Source of the DNA: JACDAS01 sp046262415
GTDB taxonomy: Bacteria; Actinomycetota; Thermoleophilia; Gaiellales; Gaiellaceae
Reading direction: 5' to 3'
NCBI GenBank assembly: GCA_046262415.1
Contig: JBHEMU010000145.1
Span: 1-15,683, forward strand
DNA length: 15,683 nucleotides
The notes beneath the pieces are model-generated. The model was not told the DNA's origin. It saw nothing but the letters and a program-made list of their open reading frames with translations, and ran no database searches. Within the stretch, counting starts at the first letter, position 1. Each line of letters starts with the position of its first letter. Of the stretch, positions 1 through 6,355 are shown piece after piece. The translations under genes were made by a program, and so were the position numbers.

Positions 1-15
1 GCGCAGGTCCTGCGC
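1..15. repeat. Perfect 7-bp inverted repeat at left edge
   Basis: GCGCAGG-T-CCTGCGC is a perfect inverted repeat with a single central base. It lies in the 88-bp stretch left of the XerD-like gene. No T-tract follows on the plus strand, so it does not look like a classic intrinsic terminator. The plus strand is also open from base 1 to a TAG at 52-54 and could be the end of a gene entering from the left. The piece is too short to tell, and I do not call a gene there. Confidence 0.4.
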
Positions 16-88
16 AAGAAGGCCGCGACCCGTGACCAACGCCCAGGGCGCTAGCCGTTCGCGCTCGCCCGCGACCTCACGACCGGCT

Positions 89-988
89 TCAGGGACCCGG
101 GGTGGTTCTGCGGCGCGCGTGCGGGTGCGCCTCGAAGTAGACCTCGCGCCGGCGGCGGTCGGTTACGTGCGTGTAAAGCTCGGTCGTGGCCAGGTCGGCG
201 TGGCCCAGCATCTCCTGGACGCTGCGCAGGTCGGCGCCCCCCTCGAGCAGGTGCGTGGCGAACGAATGGCGCAGGAGGTGCGGGTGCACGCGTCCCGGCT
301 CGAGGCCCGCCTTCGCCGCCAGGCGCCGCAGGATCAGGAAGGCGCCGGCGCGTGTGAGCGGGCCGCCCTTCGCATTCAGGAACAGCTCGGGCCGGTGCCT
401 GCGGTCGAGGTACGGCCGGCCGCGGGCCAGGTAGCGCCGCAGCGCCTCCGCCGCGCGCCGGCCGAGCGGGACGATCCGCTCCTTGCCCCCCTTGCCGACG
501 CAGCGCACGAGGCGGTCGTCGAGGTCGACCGACCCGCGCTCGAGGCCGACTGCCTCGCTGACGCGCAGGCCCGCCCCGTAGAGCAGCTCGACGAGCGCCT
601 GGTCCCGCAGCGCCCTCGGCTCGGTCCCGGCCGCCGCGTCGATCAGCCGCTCCGCCTCGCCCGGCGACAGCGTCCGCGGCAGCCGGCGCACCCGCCGGGG
701 CAGGTCGAGAGCCGCGGCGGGGTTGTCGGTCCTCGCGCCGAGCAAGACCTGGTGCCGGAAGAAGGATCGGATCGCCGCGATCCGCCGGGCGACCGTCGCC
801 CCCGAGAGCCCCTCGGCCCGGGCCTCGGCGACGTAGCGCTCGAGCTCCTCAGTGCCCACCGAGCCGACGGGCCGCCCGAGCCACCCGGCCAGCCTGGTCA
901 GGTCCCGCCGGTAGGCTTCGACTGTGCGCGGCGCCCGCCGCGTCGCCAGCAGCGCCAGAAAGCCCTCCAGCTCGGGGTCGGGGGTCAC
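89..988 (-). CDS. xerD: Tyrosine site-specific recombinase, XerD-like
   Basis: This 299-residue protein has the usual Xer length and layout. An N-terminal SAM-like core-binding domain (about residues 5-90) is followed by the catalytic domain (about 105-290). The full catalytic set is visible: Arg142 in GAGLRVSE, Lys166 in GKGGKER, His237 and Arg240 in HPHLLRH, His263 in LGHADLATT and nucleophile Tyr272 in LYTHV. Xer enzymes resolve chromosome dimers at dif by strand exchange through a 3'-phosphotyrosine bond; that role here is inferred from the family. The GTG start overlaps the upstream DUF1461 stop by 4 bases (GTGA), which suggests translational coupling. It is the last gene of a four-gene minus-strand run. 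The xerD symbol rests on overall fit and the gapless catalytic domain. The pair could be XerC/XerD in the other order, or one could be a paralogue. Confidence 0.9.
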   Translation of the reverse strand: MTPDPELEGFLALLATRRAPRTVEAYRRDLTRLAGWLGRPVGSVGTEELERYVAEARAEGLSGATVARRIAAIRSFFRHQVLLGARTDNPAAALDLPRRVRRLPRTLSPGEAERLIDAAAGTEPRALRDQALVELLYGAGLRVSEAVGLERGSVDLDDRLVRCVGKGGKERIVPLGRRAAEALRRYLARGRPYLDRRHRPELFLNAKGGPLTRAGAFLILRRLAAKAGLEPGRVHPHLLRHSFATHLLEGGADLRSVQEMLGHADLATTELYTHVTDRRRREVYFEAHPHARRRTTPGP

Positions 989-1686
989 GAGCGGCGTGTT
1001 CGCCCCCCGCGCGCGTTCGCCTGCCGGCGGCGCAGGAGCCGGCCCACGCCGAGCAGCGCCAGCGCCTGGATCACCGTGCCGGCGCCGACCACCGTCGCCG
1101 TGTCGCTCCAGAAGCGGTCGGGATAGACGCGGCGCAGCGTGTCGGCATCCCTGAACCGCCAGGAGCCGCCCTCGAAGAGGAGGCCGTGGAACGACTCCTC
1201 GAACGTCTCGTAGCTCGCGGCGACCAGGACGACGACGGCGATCGCCAGCCCGAGCGTCAGGACGGCGCCCCAGGCGAGGGCGCGGGGCACGAGGCGGCGC
1301 GTGGCCGATCGCACCGCGAGCAGCGCGTAGAGCGCCACGACCAGGGCCAGCCCGATTAGATGGGCCGTGTACAGCCGGCCCATCCAGACGCGCACGTCCG
1401 CCATGTGGCGGAGCTCGCGCCGGCCGAAGGCGAGCTTGCCGCTCGGCAGCCGCGCCTCACGGAGCAGCTCGATTCCCTGCCCGCCCGGCCGGACCGAATG
1501 GAGGCCGACGAGCGCCAGCTCCGTCCGCTCCGCGCGCGTCATGCCGAGGCGGTCGGGCTCGAGCCGCCGAACCTCGAGCCGTACGTACCAGTCGTGGGCG
1601 AGCAGGCGCACGCAGTTGAGCGCCAGGATCCCGGGGACGAGCAGCGCGACGGCGACCGTCACGCCCGCGATCGCCGTCCGCGGCAC
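985..1686 (-). CDS. DUF1461 (TIGR01906-like) integral membrane protein
   Basis: This 233-residue membrane protein of unknown function has four likely transmembrane segments at about residues 6-29, 105-125, 136-157 and 196-217. A long hydrophilic loop (30-104) separates the first two. The residues between segments 3 and 4 carry FEESFHGLLFEGGSWRF and YPDRFWSDT, which match my memory of the DUF1461/TIGR01906 family. I chose the GTG at 1686, two bases after the XerC-like stop; there is no better in-frame start downstream before segment 1. No clear ribosome site is visible, so translation is probably coupled to the upstream gene. The stop overlaps the XerD-like start. The gene sits exactly between two recombinase genes, which is unusual, but nothing in its sequence reveals a role in recombination. 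No catalytic motif is apparent, and it has an Arg-rich tail (218-232). Confidence 0.75.
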   Translation of the reverse strand: MPRTAIAGVTVAVALLVPGILALNCVRLLAHDWYVRLEVRRLEPDRLGMTRAERTELALVGLHSVRPGGQGIELLREARLPSGKLAFGRRELRHMADVRVWMGRLYTAHLIGLALVVALYALLAVRSATRRLVPRALAWGAVLTLGLAIAVVVLVAASYETFEESFHGLLFEGGSWRFRDADTLRRVYPDRFWSDTATVVGAGTVIQALALLGVGRLLRRRQANARGGRTRRS

Positions 1687-1688
1687 GA

Positions 1689-2531
1689 CTAGGAACGCGG
1701 GTGGGCGCGGTCGTACACCCGCCGCAGCCGCCGCGCGTCGACGTGGCTGTAGACCTGTGTCGTCGAGAGCGAGCTGTGCCCGAGCAGCTCCTGGATCGTG
1801 CGCAGGTCGGCTCCGCCTTCGAGCAGGTGGGTCGCGAATGCGTGCCGCAGCCGGTGCGGGTGGGCGTGCAGCCGCCGCAGCGTGCTCGTGTCGAGGCGGC
1901 GCCCGCGGGCGGAGACGAAGAGCGCGTTCTCGGCCCCGCGGGCCAGGGCCGGCCGCCCGTCCCTGAGGTAGCGCGCGACCCGGTATGCCGCCTCCTCGCC
2001 GAGCGGGACGACGCGCTCCTTGCCGCCCTTGCCGCGCACGCGGACGAGCTCCTGGTCGAAGTCGACGTCGGCGAGGTCGAGGTCGACCGCCTCGCGGCTC
2101 CGAAGACCCGCCGAGTAGACGAGCTCGAGCAGGGCGCGGTTGCGCAGCGCCAGCGCGCCGTCGCCCTCGACGGCTTCGAGCGACGCGTCGATCTCGGCCA
2201 CCTTCGGGACCTCGGGCAGGCGTCGCGGCCGCCGGGGCGCGAACGAGCCGTCGGGTACGCGCTCCGGCCCGAGCGCGGAGCGCAGGAACGCGCGGACCGC
2301 CGCGAGCTTCCGGCCGACGGTGGCCGGGGCCAGTCGCGCGGGCCGGCGGCCGGGCCGGGACGAGCCGAGCTGCGCCGCGTACGCGGCGAGCGTCCGGACG
2401 TCGACTTGCTCGAGCGCCGTGCCCCGCGTCCTCAGCCAGGAGGCGAACTCCTCGACGTCGCTGCGATAGGCGCGGCGCGTCGCCTCCGAGAGTGCCGGGC
2501 CGGCCAGGAACCTGTCGATCTCGCGCCGCAT
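1689..2531 (-). CDS. xerC: Tyrosine site-specific recombinase, XerC-like, with shortened catalytic domain
   Basis: This 280-residue member of the lambda-integrase/Xer family probably partners the XerD-like protein encoded two genes downstream. Catalytic residues are Arg144 (AGLRSREA), Lys168 (GKGGKER), His226 and Arg229 (HPHRLRH), His252 (LGHSSLSTT) and Tyr261 (VYSHV). The N-terminal core-binding domain is residues 3-90. Between the strand around FVSARG and the HxLRH box it is about 13 residues shorter than the XerD-like protein, so most of one helix and its following loop are missing. The catalytic residues on both sides stay in frame, so this is not a frameshift. The ATG at 2531 is preceded almost directly by GGAGGG. 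It lies 42 bases after the amidase stop and 2 bases before the DUF1461 start. Specificity (dif or another site) cannot be read from the sequence. Confidence 0.85.
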   Translation of the reverse strand: MRREIDRFLAGPALSEATRRAYRSDVEEFASWLRTRGTALEQVDVRTLAAYAAQLGSSRPGRRPARLAPATVGRKLAAVRAFLRSALGPERVPDGSFAPRRPRRLPEVPKVAEIDASLEAVEGDGALALRNRALLELVYSAGLRSREAVDLDLADVDFDQELVRVRGKGGKERVVPLGEEAAYRVARYLRDGRPALARGAENALFVSARGRRLDTSTLRRLHAHPHRLRHAFATHLLEGGADLRTIQELLGHSSLSTTQVYSHVDARRLRRVYDRAHPRS

Positions 2532-2573
2532 CCCTCCGGATTTCGCCTCGGCCGGGGCTTCGCCTTTTCGGTT

Positions 2574-3323
2574 TCAGCGGGCGGCGAGGAACCCGCCGAT
2601 CCCGTTCGCGATCGCCTGCGCGATGCGCTGACGGAAGCGGCCGCTCTCGAGCAGCGCCGCGTCCGTGGAGTTGCGCATGTTTCCGGTCTCGACGAAGACC
2701 TTCGGCACGTCGGAGAGGTTGAGCCCGCCGAGGTCGGAGCGGGCGTCGAGGCCGCTCGAGCCGGTGTACGTCGCGTAGGGGACGCCGGTGCCGACGCGGT
2801 AGGTCGAGCGCAGCTTCAGCGCGAGCACGTAGGACGCGGCCGCGATGTCGTCCGTGAGGCCGCGCACGGGCGCCGGGTAGATGACGTGGAAGCCGCGTCC
2901 CGACGAGGGGCCGCCGTCGGCGTGGATCGAGACCGCGACGTGCGCCCGCAGCCGGTTCGCGATCGCTGCCCGCTCGGTGATGCACGGACCCCAGGCCGGC
3001 CGCCGCGCGCCGCGCGTGAGCACGACCCGCGCGCCCGCGGCGCGCAGGATCCTGCGGGTGCGCACGGCGACGTCGTAGGTGAACGCCGCCTCCGTGTACC
3101 CCGAGCGCGTCGCGGTGCCCGTCGTGTCGCACGCCTTGCGCAGGGTGCCCGCGTCGACCAGGCGGTTGATCTCCTCCGGATGGCGGAAGTTGCCCGGGTT
3201 GTGCCCGGGGTCGAGCACGACGGTGCGGCCGCGTAGAGCCTCGCGCGGGCCCGGGGCAGCCGGAGCCCCGGCTTCGGCGGCGGTCGCCACGACGAGGGCG
3301 ACGGCGAGGAGCGCGACGCGCAT
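2574..3323 (-). CDS. Secreted zinc N-acetylmuramoyl-L-alanine amidase, Amidase_3 family (Rv3717/Ami1-like)
   Basis: This 249-residue enzyme should cleave the amide bond between N-acetylmuramic acid and L-alanine in peptidoglycan. From the ATG at 3323 it has a Sec signal peptide (hydrophobic residues 3-16, cleavage near AEA-G at 18). A longer in-frame GTG at 3371 would put 16 hydrophilic residues before it, so I reject that start. Zinc and catalytic residues of Amidase_3 are visible: His41 (DPGHN), Glu78 (GYTEAAF), His134 (SIHADGG) and Glu212 (VETGNMRN). The phrases SGRGFHV and RSDLGGLNL and cysteines 65 and 114 match my memory of mycobacterial Rv3717, where the two cysteines form a disulfide. 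It has no cell-wall-binding domain and no SPOR or LysM repeats. It opens the minus-strand run that continues into xerC, and is divergent from the pentapeptide gene. It probably acts in wall turnover or daughter-cell separation. Confidence 0.88.
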   Translation of the reverse strand: MRVALLAVALVVATAAEAGAPAAPGPREALRGRTVVLDPGHNPGNFRHPEEINRLVDAGTLRKACDTTGTATRSGYTEAAFTYDVAVRTRRILRAAGARVVLTRGARRPAWGPCITERAAIANRLRAHVAVSIHADGGPSSGRGFHVIYPAPVRGLTDDIAAASYVLALKLRSTYRVGTGVPYATYTGSSGLDARSDLGGLNLSDVPKVFVETGNMRNSTDAALLESGRFRQRIAQAIANGIGGFLAAR

Positions 3324-3392
3324 CGCCCCATTGCACCAGACCCGGTTGCGGCCCGCACCGGTTGCGGGCACGCTTCCTCGCGAGGTGCACCA
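3324..3392. promoter_or_regulatory. Divergent intergenic region with hairpin and direct repeat
   Basis: These 69 bases separate the divergently read amidase and pentapeptide genes and must hold control signals for both. CCGGTTGCGG occurs twice, at 3342-3351 and 3358-3367, start to start 16 bases. GCCCGCA (3351-3357) and TGCGGGC (3363-3369) form a perfect 7-bp stem around CCGGT. TGCACCAG also occurs twice (3332-3339 and 3386-3393). GAGG at 3382-3385 is a plausible ribosome site for the GTG at 3393. No clear -35/-10 pair is recognisable. An operator role is inferred. Confidence 0.45.
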
Positions 3393-4721
3393 GTGCCTAT
3401 CTGGCTAATCGCGCTGATCGGACTCCTCGCGCTCGTCGGGACCGTCGTTCCCGGCATTCGCCTGTTCTGGCCGACGCGGCAGGATCCGGTGCGCAAGAGC
3501 GACCTCGGTCTGGCGCTGATGACGGGCGCGCTGATCGCGTTCTCGGTGCTGCTGCTGCAGCTCCTGTTCGACATCCGGCTCGCGCAGTCCGACGAGGAGC
3601 GCTCGAGCCGCGAGGACCAGGCGAACTTCCAGCTCTTCGTCACGCGGGAGCGCGACCTGGCCGGCGTCGACCTCTCGAACAAGAACATGCGCGCGTTCTT
3701 CCTCCAGGAGAAGAACCTCGCCGGTTCGAACATGAGCCTGTCCGACATGCGGGAGACGGTGCTCCGGCACACGAACCTCGTCGGCGCGAACCTGAGCCAG
3801 GCCGACCTGCGCGAGGCCGACCTGCGCTACGCCAACCTGGACGAGGCCAACCTCGAGGAGGCGGACCTGACCGAGGCGAAGCTCGGCTTCGCGAGCCTCG
3901 AGGGGACGCGGCTGCGCGGCGCCGACCTGACGCGCGCGGATCTCGGCGTCGCGACGCTTCGCGCCGACCTGCGCGACGCGACCCTCCAGGGCGCGAACCT
4001 CTACAACGCCGATCTCGCGCCGGCGAACCTGAAGGACGCGAACCTGCGCGGCGCGGACCTGAAGTACGCGACGCTGCGGGGCGCGAACCTGCGCGGCGCC
4101 GATCTGCGCGCGACCACGCTCGAGGGGGTCAACTTCTCGTACGCGACCTACGACTGGCGCACGCGCTGGCCGAAGAGCTACGCGCAGAAACCGTGTCCGA
4201 AGAAGCCGGGCCGCGTCTGCCGCTTCCCGGCCAGCGCGAGCTCGGGTGCGCGCGAGGCGTTTCCCGTGCGGCTCAAGCAGTTCCGGCGCCTGCTCGTCAA
4301 CCACCTGCCGACCGGCTGGAAGATGGTTCCCGACCCGTTCGGAATCACGCTCGCCTCCTCCGCGGACGAGGCGCACCTCTACGGCGAGAGCGTCCCGCTC
4401 GAGGAAGGGATCACGGCCAGGGAGTACGCGGACCTCTATGACGAGGACTTCAAGAAGAACTTCCCGCGGTACCGGCAGTACGCCTACCACGCGGTCAAGA
4501 TGCTCCGCGGACGGCCGGCCTGGGTGCGCCGCTACGGGGCCGAGGGCGAGAAGGGCTACGAGACGTCGATCGACCTCTACTACGTCGAGGAGGGCCGCGG
4601 CTACGTCTTCGTCGCGACGGCGAACTCGGAGCGCTGGCCGCTCTTCCAGCGGGACTTCCGCAAGCTCTTCCGGACGCTCGGCGTCAAGCCCGGGCTCTTC
4701 CCCAAGCTCGGCGATACGTAG
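3393..4721 (+). CDS. Membrane-anchored pentapeptide-repeat protein with PsbP/DcrB-like C-terminal domain
   Basis: This 442-residue protein has four parts. First come two transmembrane segments (about 4-24 and 39-59) joined by a basic loop. A charged linker is followed by pentapeptide repeats of the A(D/N)LxX type from about 88 to 250, which should fold as a right-handed quadrilateral beta-helix. Last is a mixed alpha/beta domain (about 290-430) with phrases such as GWKMVPDPFGITL and YVFVATANSERW. That pattern resembles PsbP/DcrB-like (DUF1795) domains; the fold call is inferred. The basic loop suggests both large domains are outside the membrane. Cys268 and Cys276 in the linker could then form a disulfide. 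The repeat register slips by one residue near 190-195, where one unit has four residues. Start is GTG with GAGG 7 bases upstream. pckA begins 11 bases after the stop. Function is unknown; the repeats probably mediate protein contacts. Confidence 0.8.
   Translation: MPIWLIALIGLLALVGTVVPGIRLFWPTRQDPVRKSDLGLALMTGALIAFSVLLLQLLFDIRLAQSDEERSSREDQANFQLFVTRERDLAGVDLSNKNMRAFFLQEKNLAGSNMSLSDMRETVLRHTNLVGANLSQADLREADLRYANLDEANLEEADLTEAKLGFASLEGTRLRGADLTRADLGVATLRADLRDATLQGANLYNADLAPANLKDANLRGADLKYATLRGANLRGADLRATTLEGVNFSYATYDWRTRWPKSYAQKPCPKKPGRVCRFPASASSGAREAFPVRLKQFRRLLVNHLPTGWKMVPDPFGITLASSADEAHLYGESVPLEEGITAREYADLYDEDFKKNFPRYRQYAYHAVKMLRGRPAWVRRYGAEGEKGYETSIDLYYVEEGRGYVFVATANSERWPLFQRDFRKLFRTLGVKPGLFPKLGDT
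3654..4142 (+). repeat. Pentapeptide-repeat coding array (about 32 units)
   Basis: The 15-base units encode A(D/N)LxX and close variants over residues 88-250, for example GANLS, QADLR, EADLR, YANLD. The central Leu/Met and the Ala/Asn positions are kept. The array is in phase except around 3951-3974, where ATLR runs straight into ADLR without the expected residue between. That is a net loss of one codon. Confidence 0.85.
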
Positions 4722-4732
4722 GATGCCGCGGG

Positions 4733-6334
4733 ATGGCGGCCGCGACTGAGGTTCGGAGCAGGGTCGACCTGGCCGAGCACGGCCTGCGCGGCTCGCGCGC
4801 CGTGCACTGGAACCCGACCACGTCGATGCTCTACACGCACGCGCTCGCGCGCGGGGACGGGACCCTGGCCGAGGGCGGGCCGCTCGTCGTCGACACCGGC
4901 GTCCACACGGGCAGGTCGCCGAAGGACAAGTTCGTCGTGCGGGAACCGGGCTCCGAAGACCGGATCTGGTGGGGGGACGTCAACGCCGAGATCTCGGAGG
5001 AGAGCTTCGAGCGCCTCCGCGAGAAGGTCACGGACTACCTCGCGGGCCAGAACCTGTACGTCGTCGACGCCTTCGCCGGCGCCGACCCGGCGCACCGCCT
5101 CGCCCTCCGCGTCGTCACCCACAGCCCCTGGCACGCGCTCTTCGCGAAGACGCTCTTCATCGATCCGACCGAGGAGGAGCTCCGGGTGCACGAGCCGCAG
5201 GCGCTCGTCCTGCACGCGCCCCCGGTCGAGGCCGACCCCGAGGCGGACGGCACGCGCAGCGGCACGTTCGTCGTCCTGCACCCGTCCCGCTGCGAGGTGC
5301 TGATCGGCGGGACGTTCTACGCAGGGGAGATCAAGAAGTCGATCTTCACGCTGATGAACGACCGGCTGCCGCTCGAGGACGTGATGCCGATGCACTGCTC
5401 CGCGAACGTCGACGAGAACGGCAGCGTCGCGGTGTTCTTCGGGCTCTCCGGCACGGGCAAGACGACGCTCTCCGCGGACCCGGAGCGCTCGCTGATCGGC
5501 GACGACGAGCACGGCTGGAGCGACGAGGGAATCTTCAACATCGAGGGGGGCTGCTACGCTAAGGTGATCCGCCTCTCGCCCGCGGCCGAGCCCGAGATCT
5601 ACCGCACGACGCGGAGCTTCGGAACCGTGCTCGAGAACGTCGTGGCGGACGAGCGCGGGGTGCTCGACTTGGACGACGACTCGAAGACCGAGAACACGCG
5701 TGCCGCCTACAAGCTCGAGCAGATCTCCAACGCGCTGCCCACGAAGCGCGCCGGCCACCCGAGCGCGGTCGTGATGCTGACGGCGGACGCGTTCGGGATC
5801 CTGCCGCCGATCGCCCGGCTGACGCCCGAGCAGGCGATGTTCTACTTCCTGTCCGGGTTCACGGCGAAGCTGGCGGGCACGGAGATCGGCGTCAAGGAGC
5901 CGCAGCCGACGTTCTCCACGTGCTTCGGAGCCCCGTTCCTGCCACAGCCGCCGTCGGTCTACGCCCGCATGCTCGGCGAGCGGCTGGCGGAGCACCGGGC
6001 GGCCGTGTGGCTCGTCAACACCGGCTGGACCGGCGGGCCGTTCGGCGAGGGCCAGCGGATGCCGATCGAGGCGACCCGCGCGATGCTCCGAGCGGCTCTC
6101 GGCGGCACGCTCGCACGGGCGGCGTACCGCGAGGACCCGGTGTTCGGCTTCGAGGTGCCGACGAGCGTGCCCGGCGTCTCCGCCGAGCTGCTCGACCCGC
6201 GCTCGACCTGGGCCGACCCGGACGCCTACGACCGCAAGGCGGCCGAGCTCGCGGGCATGTTCCGGCGCAACTTCGAGCGCTTCCCGGACACCGCGGGCGC
6301 CGACGTCGCGGCGGCCGGGCCTCGGGGAGCCTGA
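4733..6334 (+). CDS. pckA: Phosphoenolpyruvate carboxykinase (ATP)
   Basis: This 533-residue enzyme (EC 4.1.1.49) converts oxaloacetate and ATP to phosphoenolpyruvate, CO2 and ADP in the cytosol, the entry step of gluconeogenesis. Length and motifs fit the ATP-type family: HTGRSPKDKFVV (residues 58-69, with substrate Arg61), GTFYAGEIKKS, MHCSANV, the P-loop GLSGTGKTT (237-245, Lys243), the metal/kinase motif DDEHGW (257-262), FNIEGGCYAK, ENTRAAYKLEQISNA and SGFTAKLAGTE. The ATG at 4733 lies 11 bases after the pentapeptide-protein stop, without a strong ribosome site, so expression may follow the upstream gene. A competing ATG at 4723 reads into a stop after a few codons. Many actinobacteria use the unrelated GTP-dependent enzyme, so the ATP type hints at a deeper lineage. 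The reading frame is intact, with all catalytic motifs present. Confidence 0.97.
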   Translation: MAAATEVRSRVDLAEHGLRGSRAVHWNPTTSMLYTHALARGDGTLAEGGPLVVDTGVHTGRSPKDKFVVREPGSEDRIWWGDVNAEISEESFERLREKVTDYLAGQNLYVVDAFAGADPAHRLALRVVTHSPWHALFAKTLFIDPTEEELRVHEPQALVLHAPPVEADPEADGTRSGTFVVLHPSRCEVLIGGTFYAGEIKKSIFTLMNDRLPLEDVMPMHCSANVDENGSVAVFFGLSGTGKTTLSADPERSLIGDDEHGWSDEGIFNIEGGCYAKVIRLSPAAEPEIYRTTRSFGTVLENVVADERGVLDLDDDSKTENTRAAYKLEQISNALPTKRAGHPSAVVMLTADAFGILPPIARLTPEQAMFYFLSGFTAKLAGTEIGVKEPQPTFSTCFGAPFLPQPPSVYARMLGERLAEHRAAVWLVNTGWTGGPFGEGQRMPIEATRAMLRAALGGTLARAAYREDPVFGFEVPTSVPGVSAELLDPRSTWADPDAYDRKAAELAGMFRRNFERFPDTAGADVAAAGPRGA

Positions 6335-6355
6335 GCCACTGGTGGCCGGGCTCGC

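Noticed and set aside
1..54. End of a plus-strand gene entering from the left (18 codons to a TAG)
   Set aside because: Too short to distinguish from chance in sequence of this composition; noted only with the edge palindrome.
89..2531. The two recombinases as an integrase pair of a mobile element
   Set aside because: No attachment-site repeats, tRNA target, relaxase, phage or cargo genes are seen, and the neighbours are housekeeping-like; chromosomal Xer proteins explain them better.
985..3390. An 801-codon open frame on the minus strand spanning the DUF1461, xerC and amidase genes
   Set aside because: Only its last 233 codons (DUF1461) look like protein; the rest is Arg/Pro/Ala-rich translation of other frames, a common artefact at very high GC.
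4601..5995. A 464-codon minus-strand frame opposite pckA
   Set aside because: It is antisense to a fully conserved enzyme, has biased Arg/Val/Leu/Asp composition and no recognisable domain.
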